Below the pieces are notes generated by a model. The model did not search any database, had not been told where the DNA came from, and saw only the letters and a list, made by a program, of their open reading frames with translations. A DNA stretch of 18,501 nt from ARK-15 sp038880255 (GTDB taxonomy: Archaea > Thermoplasmatota > Thermoplasmata > Thermoplasmatales > ARK-15), in contig JAVZSA010000024.1 of the NCBI GenBank assembly GCA_038880255.1, positions 1-18,501 of the forward strand. Reading direction: 5' to 3'. The position numbers and the translations under genes are program-made. Positions 1 to 5,567 of the stretch are shown piece after piece (position 1 is the first letter of the stretch; every line of letters starts with the position of its first letter).

Positions 1-54
1 TTTTTAACACATCAAATGTTACTTGTTTTATTATACCTGTATCATTATAAATAC

Positions 55-110
55 TTTTGCACGCTTTTATCCCCTTGCCAAGTCAAGGGGACTTCACGCT
101 CGCTGAGTTA
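55..110 (-). mobile_element. Possible IS200/IS605 right-end / omega-RNA-like hairpin relic
   Basis: A GC-rich island in AT-rich DNA. CCCCTTG (71-77) and CAAGGGG (84-90) form a perfect 7-bp stem around a 6-nt loop. Read on the minus strand, the stem is preceded by GCGAGCGTGAAGT and followed by ATAAAAGCGTGC. From memory, a 'GAAGTCCCC...GGGGAT-AAAGCG' layout resembles the 3' end of tnpB and the right end/omega-RNA scaffold of archaeal IS200/IS605 elements. No TnpB reading frame precedes it on the minus strand (110-240 is broken by stops), so it would be a decayed or solo end. It could instead be an unrelated structured RNA or a terminator. The similarity is recalled, not computed. Confidence 0.35.
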
Positions 111-262
111 AAATTAATAAATTTAACAAGGATTTACTATAATGCTGAAATCTACGTTAAGGAAAAACATGAAAAAATAGATTTTGTTAGGGATATTATA
201 CTCAGATACACAAGGGAGATTATATATGCAGATACGTAAAATTTTTATTATTCTAAATGCTT

Positions 263-276
263 ACCTATTAATAGGT
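263..276. promoter_or_regulatory. Perfect 14-bp palindrome over the sepF ribosome binding site
   Basis: ACCTATTAATAGGT is an exact palindrome. Its right arm AGGT begins the AGGTGAT Shine-Dalgarno that sits about 8 nt before the sepF ATG. In RNA it could fold as a 5-bp stem with a TTAA loop and hide the SD; in DNA it could bind a dimeric repressor. The central TATTAATA recurs in the palindrome at 2560-2571. Confidence 0.4.
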
Positions 277-286
277 GATATAAAAT

Positions 287-664
287 ATGCCAACATTTTT
301 CAGAAGAAGACCTATTAAACCTATCGATAAACAATCTTCAGGGGTAGAGCCAAGAAAATTTTTGGACCTAAATGAATATGAAGGGGGCCTTGAGCTTAGT
401 AGTGGAGGACCAATGGTAAGAATTGGGGAAATATATAGGTATGAAGAAGTAAAGAATTTTTCTGAATTTGTTTACAATGGAGATATTTTAATACTTGATT
501 ATACACCAATCTCAGAGGATGAACTTACATTGAGAAGGGTGATAAGCGAACTAAAAAATGTTGTAAAAGATGTTGATGGTGATGTGGTTTCATTGGGCAA
601 AAATTATCTTTTTGTGACACCAAATGGAATTAAAATAGATAGAAACAAGATTAGAGTGAAGTAA
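287..664 (+). CDS. sepF: SepF-family cell division protein (archaeal SepF)
   Basis: A 125-residue protein of the SepF/DUF552 family. Archaeal SepF anchors FtsZ to the membrane at the division site. Residues 1-45 are a polar, probably flexible linker with an Arg-rich start (FRRRPIKP), where SepF proteins usually carry a membrane-targeting segment. Residues about 46-122 are the SepF core: an opening strand, the 'NGDILILDYTP' strand-turn, the 'LRRVISELKNVVKDVDGDVVSLG' helix and turn, and a closing 'YLFVTPNGIKI' strand. The ATG at 287 follows AGGTGAT with good spacing. korC begins 5 nt after the stop, so the two are probably co-transcribed. No ftsZ lies in the window. Confidence 0.82.
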   Translation: MPTFFRRRPIKPIDKQSSGVEPRKFLDLNEYEGGLELSSGGPMVRIGEIYRYEEVKNFSEFVYNGDILILDYTPISEDELTLRRVISELKNVVKDVDGDVVSLGKNYLFVTPNGIKIDRNKIRVK

Positions 665-669
665 TTATT

Positions 670-1188
670 ATGGTAGGAATAAAATTTGTTGGAAGTGGGG
701 GGCAGGGTGTAATATTGGCAGGTTTAATTCTAGGCAAAGCAGCAGCAGTCTATGATAAAAAAGAGGCAGTTTTTACTGAAAGTTACGGCGCTGAAACTAG
801 AGGTGGATTTTCAAGTTCTTCAGTTATAATTTCAGATGAAAAAATTGATTATCCATATGTAATAGAACCGGATATTTTAGTGGCCTTTTCTCAGCAAGGA
901 TATAATTCAGTGAGTAATACATTGAAAGATATTGGGGTATTAATATATGAAAGTGATCTCGTACAACCTAAAAGTACGAAAAATATGTTTGGGATACCTG
1001 CTACAAGGCTTGCTAAAGAAAAATTTAATAAAACTACATCTATAAATATGATTTTTTTAGGTTTTCTTGTTTCAAAAACTGGTGTTGTTTCAATAGATTC
1101 TTTAATAAAAGCGGTTGAGGAATCTGTACCTAAGGGAACAGAAAAGGAAAATGTAGAAGCTGTAAAACTTGGATTCAATTACTCCTAA
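670..1188 (+). CDS. korC: 2-oxoacid:ferredoxin oxidoreductase, gamma subunit (KorC-type)
   Basis: A 172-residue POR_N/gamma-domain protein. It is complete compared with KorC, the gamma subunit of 2-oxoglutarate:ferredoxin oxidoreductase, which makes succinyl-CoA, CO2 and reduced ferredoxin from 2-oxoglutarate. Diagnostic motifs are the N-terminal GSGGQGVILAG (residues 8-18), ESYGAETRGG (37-46), 'EPDILVAFSQQGY' and the late 'N-x-I-F-L-G-F-L' stretch. The GSGGQG opening fits KorC better than PorG (GRGGQG), but substrate cannot be fixed from one subunit. The alpha, beta and delta subunits are not in the window, which is unusual since kor genes are normally clustered. It follows sepF after 5 nt with no clear SD of its own. 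Confidence 0.8.
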   Translation: MVGIKFVGSGGQGVILAGLILGKAAAVYDKKEAVFTESYGAETRGGFSSSSVIISDEKIDYPYVIEPDILVAFSQQGYNSVSNTLKDIGVLIYESDLVQPKSTKNMFGIPATRLAKEKFNKTTSINMIFLGFLVSKTGVVSIDSLIKAVEESVPKGTEKENVEAVKLGFNYS

Positions 1189-1198
1189 ATTTTAGCAA

Positions 1199-1208
1199 AA
1201 ATATTTAT
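1199..1208 (+). promoter_or_regulatory. TATA box for the box C/D sRNA
   Basis: AAAATATTTAT-type TATA element just after the korC stop. Its centre is about 25 nt before position 1229, matching a transcript that begins a few bases before the C box at 1232. The guide RNA therefore probably has its own promoter, although read-through from korC is also possible. Confidence 0.45.
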
Positions 1209-1227
1209 CTTTATTTTTCTTTTTTAT

Positions 1228-1291
1228 TCCTGTGATGATATGAGGGTCAGCTGAGCGATTGCAATGATGAACCCTATGAGTCACTGATATA
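1228..1291 (+). ncRNA. Box C/D guide sRNA (rRNA/tRNA 2'-O-methylation guide)
   Basis: All four boxes are present in order with archaeal spacing: C box GTGATGA (1232-1238), 12-nt guide, D' box CTGA (1251-1254), 9-nt spacer, C' box ATGATGA (1264-1270), 13-nt guide, D box CTGA (1284-1287). Such RNAs bind L7Ae, Nop5 and fibrillarin and direct 2'-O-methylation of the target base paired to the fifth guide nucleotide upstream of D or D'. The predicted D' target is CTGACCCTCATA, methylated at its 5th base (C). The predicted D target is TGACTCATAGGGT, methylated at its 5th base (U). I could not match these to a specific rRNA or tRNA position. The flanking terminal stem is weak. It lies between convergent korC and pan. 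Confidence 0.85.
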
Positions 1292-1292
1292 T

Positions 1293-1310
1293 GGGGCAAA
1301 ATCATGCCCC
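1293..1310. terminator. Hairpin between convergent sRNA and pan
   Basis: GGGGCA (1293-1298) and TGCCCC (1305-1310) make a perfect GC-rich 6-bp stem with a 6-nt loop, in otherwise AT-rich DNA. It begins 5 nt after the sRNA D box and touches the last base of the pan stop codon. It is symmetric, so it could stop or stabilise transcripts from either side. No U-run follows directly on the plus strand. Confidence 0.45.
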
Positions 1311-2491
1311 TATCCAAACATGGTTCCTGGTGTAGTTTCAGTACCCTTTGTAGATTTTCTAATTTTTTCTACTGCTTTGTAAAAATCACTCATTGTAACT
1401 AATTCCCTCATTTCCCTTATTGCATTCATACCTGCCTCTGTACATATTGCTTTTATATCCGCCCCAGACATTCCTTTTGTCTCTTTTGAAAGTATAGAAT
1501 AATTTATATCCTTAACATTCATTTTTCTTGTGTGTATTTTAAAGATTTGTTCTCTTGCATTTTCATCAGGTAATGGTATTTCTATAATTCTATCAAATCT
1601 TCCAGGTCTTATCAATGCTTCATCCAGTATATCGGGCCTATTTGTAGCGGCTATTATTTTTACATTCCCTAAAGGATCAAAACCATCTATTTCAGCTAAC
1701 AATTGCATTAAAGTACGTTGAACCTCTCTATCGCCAGATGTGGAAAGATCCATCCTTCTTGCCCCAATCGCATCTATTTCATCTATGAATAATATAGATG
1801 GTGACTTTTCTCTAGCAAGTTCAAATAATTCCCTCACAAGTCTTGCTCCTTCACCTATATATTTTCTAACAAGTTCAGAACCTACAGTCCTGATAAATGT
1901 GGCATTCGTATGATGTGCCACCGCTTTCGCTATTAAAGTTTTCCCTGTTCCAGGTAAACCTATTAAAAGTATTCCTTTTGGAGGTTCTATACCTACTTTT
2001 CTAAACAGCTCAGGATGAAGTAAAGGTAATTCAACTGTTTCCCTTACCTCTTTCAATTGCTCATCAAGACCTCCTATATCATCATATGTTACATCAGGTT
2101 TATCTATAATTTCAGAGGCAACTACAGAAGGATCATAACTCTCAGGAAGTATTCCTATTACTGCTAAAGTAGTTTTATTTAATGCTACCCTTACTCCTGA
2201 TTTTAGTTTTTCTGATGGTACATTTTCAGAAACATTTACAACAAAAGAAGGTCCAGTTGAACTTCTTACTACTACTTTCCTATCAGAAAGCACATCTTCA
2301 ACATTTCCTAAGAGTAGAGGAGGAGCCCTAAGCCTATTCAATTCCCTTCTCATTTGATCGAGTTCAAATTGGAGCCTTTTAATCTCATTTTCTAAATATC
2401 TTTTCTCACTCTCAAGCATCCTTAACTGTTTCAAAAATTCTTCCCTCTCCAAATCAAATGATATCCCAGGCTCCACATCATCTTTTCCCAT
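1310..2491 (-). CDS. pan: Proteasome-activating nucleotidase (PAN)
   Basis: A full-length 393-residue AAA+ ATPase that unfolds proteins and feeds them into the archaeal 20S proteasome. Order of parts: a charged N-terminal coiled coil (about 12-56), a Pro-Pro pair (57-58), an OB domain (about 59-120) and the AAA domain. Walker A is GLPGTGKT (178-185; the usual first Pro is Leu), the pore loop is Tyr211-Ile-Gly, Walker B is ILFIDEID (233-240), and the arginine fingers lie in RPGRFDR (Arg295/298). The extreme C-terminus is Met-Phe-Gly, a Phe version of the HbYX motif that opens the 20S gate. The ATG follows GGTGA (2496-2500). Proteasome subunit genes are not in the window. Confidence 0.95.
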   Translation of the reverse strand: MGKDDVEPGISFDLEREEFLKQLRMLESEKRYLENEIKRLQFELDQMRRELNRLRAPPLLLGNVEDVLSDRKVVVRSSTGPSFVVNVSENVPSEKLKSGVRVALNKTTLAVIGILPESYDPSVVASEIIDKPDVTYDDIGGLDEQLKEVRETVELPLLHPELFRKVGIEPPKGILLIGLPGTGKTLIAKAVAHHTNATFIRTVGSELVRKYIGEGARLVRELFELAREKSPSILFIDEIDAIGARRMDLSTSGDREVQRTLMQLLAEIDGFDPLGNVKIIAATNRPDILDEALIRPGRFDRIIEIPLPDENAREQIFKIHTRKMNVKDINYSILSKETKGMSGADIKAICTEAGMNAIREMRELVTMSDFYKAVEKIRKSTKGTETTPGTMFG

Positions 2492-2519
2492 TTGCTCACC
2501 TTAAACTCATTTATTTAAA

Positions 2520-2532
2520 ACTTATATATTTA
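2520..2532 (-). promoter_or_regulatory. TATA box of pan
   Basis: On the minus strand the sequence reads AAATATATAAG, a strong archaeal TATA element. Its centre, at about 2526, places the transcription start near 2501, just before the GGTGA ribosome binding site (2496-2500). The leader would be very short. Confidence 0.5.
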
Positions 2533-2559
2533 TTTTTCCAGACAAAATAAACAAATTAA

Positions 2560-2571
2560 GATATTAATATC
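2560..2571. promoter_or_regulatory. Palindrome GATATTAATATC between pan and MBF1
   Basis: A perfect 12-bp palindrome in the 221-nt divergent intergenic region, about 35 nt upstream of the pan TATA box. It shares the TATTAATA core with the palindrome at the sepF start. It is AT-rich, so chance is possible. Apart from the two promoters, this palindrome and a 24-codon mini-ORF (2613-2687), I see nothing else in 2492-2712. Confidence 0.25.
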
Positions 2572-2663
2572 ATTAAGATTAAAATTGAAATAGTTAAGAA
2601 AACATTTATTCAATGGTACTTATTAAAGATATTGGAAATCTAGAAATCAATAGTAATGTTCCA

Positions 2664-2671
2664 TTTAAATT
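2664..2671 (+). promoter_or_regulatory. Candidate TATA box of MBF1
   Basis: TTTAAATT, placed to start transcription at about 2692, just upstream of the AAGGTGAT Shine-Dalgarno (2701-2708). The surrounding DNA is A/T-rich, so the exact position is uncertain. Confidence 0.35.
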
Positions 2672-2712
2672 GAAAAATAAAGTTTAAAAAAATAATTTAA
2701 AAGGTGATGAAA

Positions 2713-3183
2713 ATGATATGTGAGGTGTGTGGTAAAGAAGTACCAAGACTAAAGAAGGTTATAATAGAGGGTGCAATTATGAATGTCTGTGATGAATGTG
2801 CAAAATTGGGCATCCCCGTTGAAGAAAAAAAGGTAACAAATATTCATGAATATGTAAAAGAACCTAAAATTGAAAAGACAAGAAAAGATGATTTACTTGA
2901 TGAAAATGAAATTCTTGTAGATGATTATGGCGAAAGACTCAAACGTGCTAGAGAATCTAAAAATCTTACTTTGGAAGAAGCTGCAAAAAAACTTTTGGAG
3001 AAAAAAAATGTGTTATCAAAACTAGAAAAGGGTGAAATGAGACCGGATAAAAACTTGATTAAAAAATTGGAAAAATTTTACGGAATAAAATTAACTGAAA
3101 AAATAACTATTTCGGTTACAGAAAGTAAATCTAAAAAAGAAAATTTAACCTTGGGTGATTTAATAAAAAAAGAAAAGGATTGA
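2713..3183 (+). CDS. Multiprotein bridging factor 1 homologue (Zn ribbon + HTH)
   Basis: A 156-residue archaeal MBF1-type protein. In archaea this family binds the small ribosomal subunit; in eukaryotes it is a coactivator bridging TBP. The N-terminal zinc ribbon uses C3xxC6 and C26xxC29. A charged linker (about 35-65) follows. A Cro/C1-type helix-turn-helix (about 70-125) contains 'LTLEEAAKKL' and 'SKLEKGEMRPD'. The tail is Lys-rich. I start at ATG 2713 rather than the in-frame GTG 2704 or ATG 2707, because GGTGA (2703-2707) is an ideal SD for 2713 and the upstream codons lie inside it. It ends 18 nt from the convergent gfcR stop. Confidence 0.88.
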   Translation: MICEVCGKEVPRLKKVIIEGAIMNVCDECAKLGIPVEEKKVTNIHEYVKEPKIEKTRKDDLLDENEILVDDYGERLKRARESKNLTLEEAAKKLLEKKNVLSKLEKGEMRPDKNLIKKLEKFYGIKLTEKITISVTESKSKKENLTLGDLIKKEKD

Positions 3184-3201
3184 TTTTAGAAATTAGTAAA
3201 T

Positions 3202-3795
3202 TTATTCAATAATTCTCGTCCTTATTAATGATCTAAGTAGAACTCCTTCAATTTCGTCGGTTGATTGCTTATTAACAATGCATACTGCTAAAACAGGATT
3301 TCCACCATTCTTTTTAATATCTCTGATTGCCTTTGTCATTGTTTCACCAGTACTAACAACATCATCTACAACAACCACATTTTTTCCTGCAACAGATGCA
3401 TAATTGGAACTGAATGTACCCTCACCATCTGTTGGGCTAGGCCTATAAATAATTAATTCTGAGTTCAATTCTTCAGCTATAAAAGTAGCAATTGGAATTC
3501 CATTCAAGGCTATGCCAACAATTGAATCAACAGAAAAATTTCTAGAATTCATTTCTTCAATTATAATGTCAGAAAAAATTTCAGCAAGTTTTGAAATTCT
3601 ATAAGGATATACCCCAATAGATCTCCAACCAATTCTAACATCTTTTGGTGCAGTAACTTTTTTTTCAAAGCCCCTTGACAAAAGCCATTGTACTGTTTGT
3701 GTTGACAAATGTAATTCAGTAGCTATTTCTTTTTCTGGTATTCCTTTATTTTTTAATTCAAGGGCTTTTTTTGCAAGTTCATTTATGTCTTTCAT
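3202..3795 (-). CDS. gfcR: GfcR-like regulator: HTH fused to a phosphoribosyltransferase domain
   Basis: A 197-residue protein with an N-terminal helix-turn-helix (about 8-42, 'EKEIATELHLSTQTVQWLLS') and a type I PRTase domain (about 60-190). The PRPP-binding motif is VVVVDDVVSTGETM (140-153). This is the architecture of the 'PyrE-like' archaeal regulators. GfcR in haloarchaea controls glycolytic genes including GAPDH; whether this protein does the same is inference. The flexible loop 'PSPTDGEG' and the intact PRPP motif suggest it still binds a phosphoribosyl ligand. Its start overlaps the upstream transporter stop by one base (TAATG), with GGTGAT (3799-3804) inside the transporter gene, so the two are translationally coupled. 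A gap gene is at 9300. Confidence 0.82.
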   Translation of the reverse strand: MKDINELAKKALELKNKGIPEKEIATELHLSTQTVQWLLSRGFEKKVTAPKDVRIGWRSIGVYPYRISKLAEIFSDIIIEEMNSRNFSVDSIVGIALNGIPIATFIAEELNSELIIYRPSPTDGEGTFSSNYASVAGKNVVVVDDVVSTGETMTKAIRDIKKNGGNPVLAVCIVNKQSTDEIEGVLLRSLIRTRIIE

Positions 3796-4931
3796 TATTT
3801 ATCACCTACATATTCTGTATTTTTTTCACTTAAATTAATATTTTGGTAAAATGTTTCAAAATGCGTAATTAATCTCACGCCATATTTTTTAAAAAGTAAT
3901 TTTTCTAATGAATCTGAAATTTCTTGCATTTTTTCCAGTGTTACTTTTGGATCAAATAGGATTTCAACATCGGCATGCAATCCTTTGATAGATGTGTAAA
4001 TTTCAAAGTTTCTATAACCTTTTATTTCTGGGTAATTTTCTATAATATTTTTAAAATAAATTTCTACTTTCTTACTCATCTCATTATCATACGTATCAAC
4101 ATGAACCATACATTCCATACCAAGCGATCTTTTAATTTCATTTTCCAGTTTAGTTGCAATTAAATGTGCTTCACCTGCACTTATTTCTGAACTAACATCT
4201 ATATGAAGATTAATAATTTTATTTTTACCATAATCATGCATCATTATATCATGAACCTTTATACCTAAATTTGCCGCTAATTCGTTTATTTTTTTATTCA
4301 TTTCATCAGGTAACTTTTCGCCAAGAATTTTACTCACACCTTTTCTGAAAAATGTTAAGGCTTCATAAATAATTAAAAAGGAAATAAAAATAGAAAAAAT
4401 ACCATCAGTGTAAATAAAATATGAATTAAGAAAAATTACTGCAATTACACCTAATGAGAGTAATGCATCACTTCTGTGATGCCAGGCATCAACTATCAAT
4501 GCATCACCATCAATCTTTTTTCCATAATAAAATGCGATTCTTGCCATTCCTTCTTTTATAACTGCAGTTACAGCTACTATAATAATGAAAAATAAATTGA
4601 TTATTATTTCCTCTGGCATTAATAATCTTAGTATTCCTTCATATAAAATAAAGCCACCAGTAATAAATAATACAATTGATCCAAGAATCGTGGTGAGATG
4701 TTCTATTCTACCATGACCCAATGGATGCATTATATCTGGTGGTCTACTTGCAAAATAAAATCCAATTATTATTATTAATGATCCAACTATATCAGTTAGT
4801 GTATGGTAAGCATCGGATATTAATGAAAGACTATTTATTAATATACCTATATATAATTTTATTGCGAATATTACTGCATTACCAAAAACACTAATTATCC
4901 CTTCTATATATGCATATTTCTCTCTTTTCAT
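3795..4931 (-). CDS. Cation diffusion facilitator (CDF) transporter, zinc-type signature
   Basis: A 378-residue CDF-family exporter that would move divalent metal out of the cytoplasm in exchange for protons. There are about six membrane helices in residues 8-195. The metal-site motifs are H43xxxD47 in TM2 and H151xxxD155 in TM5; the HxxxD/HxxxD pair is typical of Zn/Cd rather than Fe/Mn (DxxxD) members. The HPLGHGRIEH loop (69-78) is a family hallmark. The C-terminal part is longer than usual: a ZT-dimer-like domain (about 205-285) is followed by about 90 residues (290-365) that look like a second, degenerate copy. It is leaderless on a TATA at about 4952-4962 and coupled to gfcR downstream. 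Metal specificity is inferred. Confidence 0.88.
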   Translation of the reverse strand: MKREKYAYIEGIISVFGNAVIFAIKLYIGILINSLSLISDAYHTLTDIVGSLIIIIGFYFASRPPDIMHPLGHGRIEHLTTILGSIVLFITGGFILYEGILRLLMPEEIIINLFFIIIVAVTAVIKEGMARIAFYYGKKIDGDALIVDAWHHRSDALLSLGVIAVIFLNSYFIYTDGIFSIFISFLIIYEALTFFRKGVSKILGEKLPDEMNKKINELAANLGIKVHDIMMHDYGKNKIINLHIDVSSEISAGEAHLIATKLENEIKRSLGMECMVHVDTYDNEMSKKVEIYFKNIIENYPEIKGYRNFEIYTSIKGLHADVEILFDPKVTLEKMQEISDSLEKLLFKKYGVRLITHFETFYQNINLSEKNTEYVGDK

Positions 4932-5011
4932 TCAATTTATAATTACAATATGATATTTAAGGATAATTAGGAAAAATTATTTAAAGGTAAATCATTTTTC
5001 ATTAAATTGGT
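4932..5011. promoter_or_regulatory. Divergent leaderless promoters (CDF transporter / HTH gene)
   Basis: 80 bp hold two core promoters. On the minus strand, CCTTAAATATC (4952-4962) lies about 26 nt from the transporter ATG. On the plus strand, TTATTTAAAGG (4977-4987) lies about 28 nt from ATG 5012. No good SD precedes either start, so both mRNAs are probably leaderless. The shared region would let the small HTH protein control both genes. Confidence 0.5.
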
Positions 5012-5428
5012 ATGTTGAAAGAAGAATTAATGAATCATTTGAAAAAAATGATGCAATATTTAGGATTAGGAGATGCTGAAAGTACTATTTATGCATTATT
5101 AGCTATTTCTAAAGAACCTCTATTAGTTTCAGAAATTTCAGAAAAAATAAAATATTCCATTCCTAGGGTTTATGCTTCAATAAATTATTTGATTAAGGAA
5201 GGTTTAGTGGAAAAAATTAGAGAAAACGGCAGTACAAAGTATACAGCAAACATTAATTTCATAGATGTATTTGAAAAAAGAAGGTTAGAAATAATGAATA
5301 AATATCTAGAACCAATAATAAATCTCGATAATTATGATAGAAGAATAACAGAAATAATAAATTATTCAAAACAAGTTTATAATTATTTTGAAAAATTGAA
5401 CGAATTGAAAAAAGATATCTTTTTATAG
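5012..5428 (+). CDS. TrmB/MarR-like winged-helix transcriptional regulator
   Basis: A 138-residue protein. The TrmB-type N-terminal winged helix (about 10-85) reads 'YLGLGDAESTIYALL', then 'LLVSEISEKIKYSIPRVYASINYLIKEGLVEKI' as helix-turn-helix and wing. The C-terminal 55 residues are a charged, probably coiled-coil dimerisation helix. There is no sugar-binding TrmB domain, so it is a short member whose ligand cannot be told. It is divergent from the CDF transporter-gfcR pair, making that operon a natural target. ATG 5012 was chosen because the TATA spacing fits a leaderless start. Internal ATGs at 5030 and 5048 are possible but would cut into helix 1. The tRNA gene starts 2 nt after its stop. 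Confidence 0.72.
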   Translation: MLKEELMNHLKKMMQYLGLGDAESTIYALLAISKEPLLVSEISEKIKYSIPRVYASINYLIKEGLVEKIRENGSTKYTANINFIDVFEKRRLEIMNKYLEPIINLDNYDRRITEIINYSKQVYNYFEKLNELKKDIFL

Positions 5429-5429
5429 A

Positions 5430-5502
5430 GGGCCGGTAGATCAGTTGGTAGATCGTTTGCTTCGCAAGCAAAAGGCCCGGGGTTCAAATCCCCGCCGGTC
5501 CA
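5430..5502 (+). tRNA. tRNA-Ala (anticodon CGC)
   Basis: A complete 73-nt cloverleaf. The acceptor is GGGCCGG (5430-5436) paired with CCGGTCC (5495-5501). The D stem is GATC/GATC. The anticodon stem is TTTGC/GCAAA around loop TTCGCAA, giving anticodon CGC (5463-5465). The T stem is CGGGG/CCCCG with loop TTCAAAT. The discriminator is A73. The third acceptor pair is G3.U70, the alanine identity element, which agrees with the anticodon. No CCA tail is encoded beyond the acceptor stem and no intron is present. Its promoter must lie within the upstream HTH gene. Confidence 0.96.
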
Positions 5503-5508
5503 TTTTTT
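5503..5508 (+). terminator. T-run terminator after tRNA-Ala
   Basis: Six Ts directly after the discriminator base, the usual archaeal tRNA terminator form. It would also end transcripts reading through from the HTH gene. Confidence 0.5.
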
Positions 5509-5512
5509 GCGA

Positions 5513-5537
5513 AATACTCATATATAACTTCAGTATT
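5513..5537 (+). promoter_or_regulatory. Promoter of the S19e-aIF6 cluster with flanking inverted repeat
   Basis: The TATA element CATATATAAC (5519-5528) gives a start near 5548 and a leader of about 20 nt containing the GGTAGAT ribosome binding site (5557-5563). AATACT (5513-5518) and AGTATT (5532-5537) form an inverted repeat bracketing the TATA box. This could be an operator or chance in AT-rich DNA. Confidence 0.45.
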
Positions 5538-5567
5538 GAGCATAACATAACTTAAAGGTAGATAAAC

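Noticed and set aside
57..239. 60-codon frame on the plus strand from TTG
   Set aside because: It runs straight through the GC-rich hairpin, lacks an SD, and has a TATA-like site (about 45-53) that would start transcription downstream of its start codon. It looks like an antisense frame over the IS605-like end.
2704..2712. GTG/ATG starts three and two codons upstream of the chosen MBF1 start
   Set aside because: They lie within the GGTGAT ribosome binding site that serves ATG 2713.
5500..5502. CCA end encoded in the tRNA gene
   Set aside because: The two Cs pair in the acceptor stem (with G1 and G2) and the A is the discriminator, so no CCA tail is encoded.
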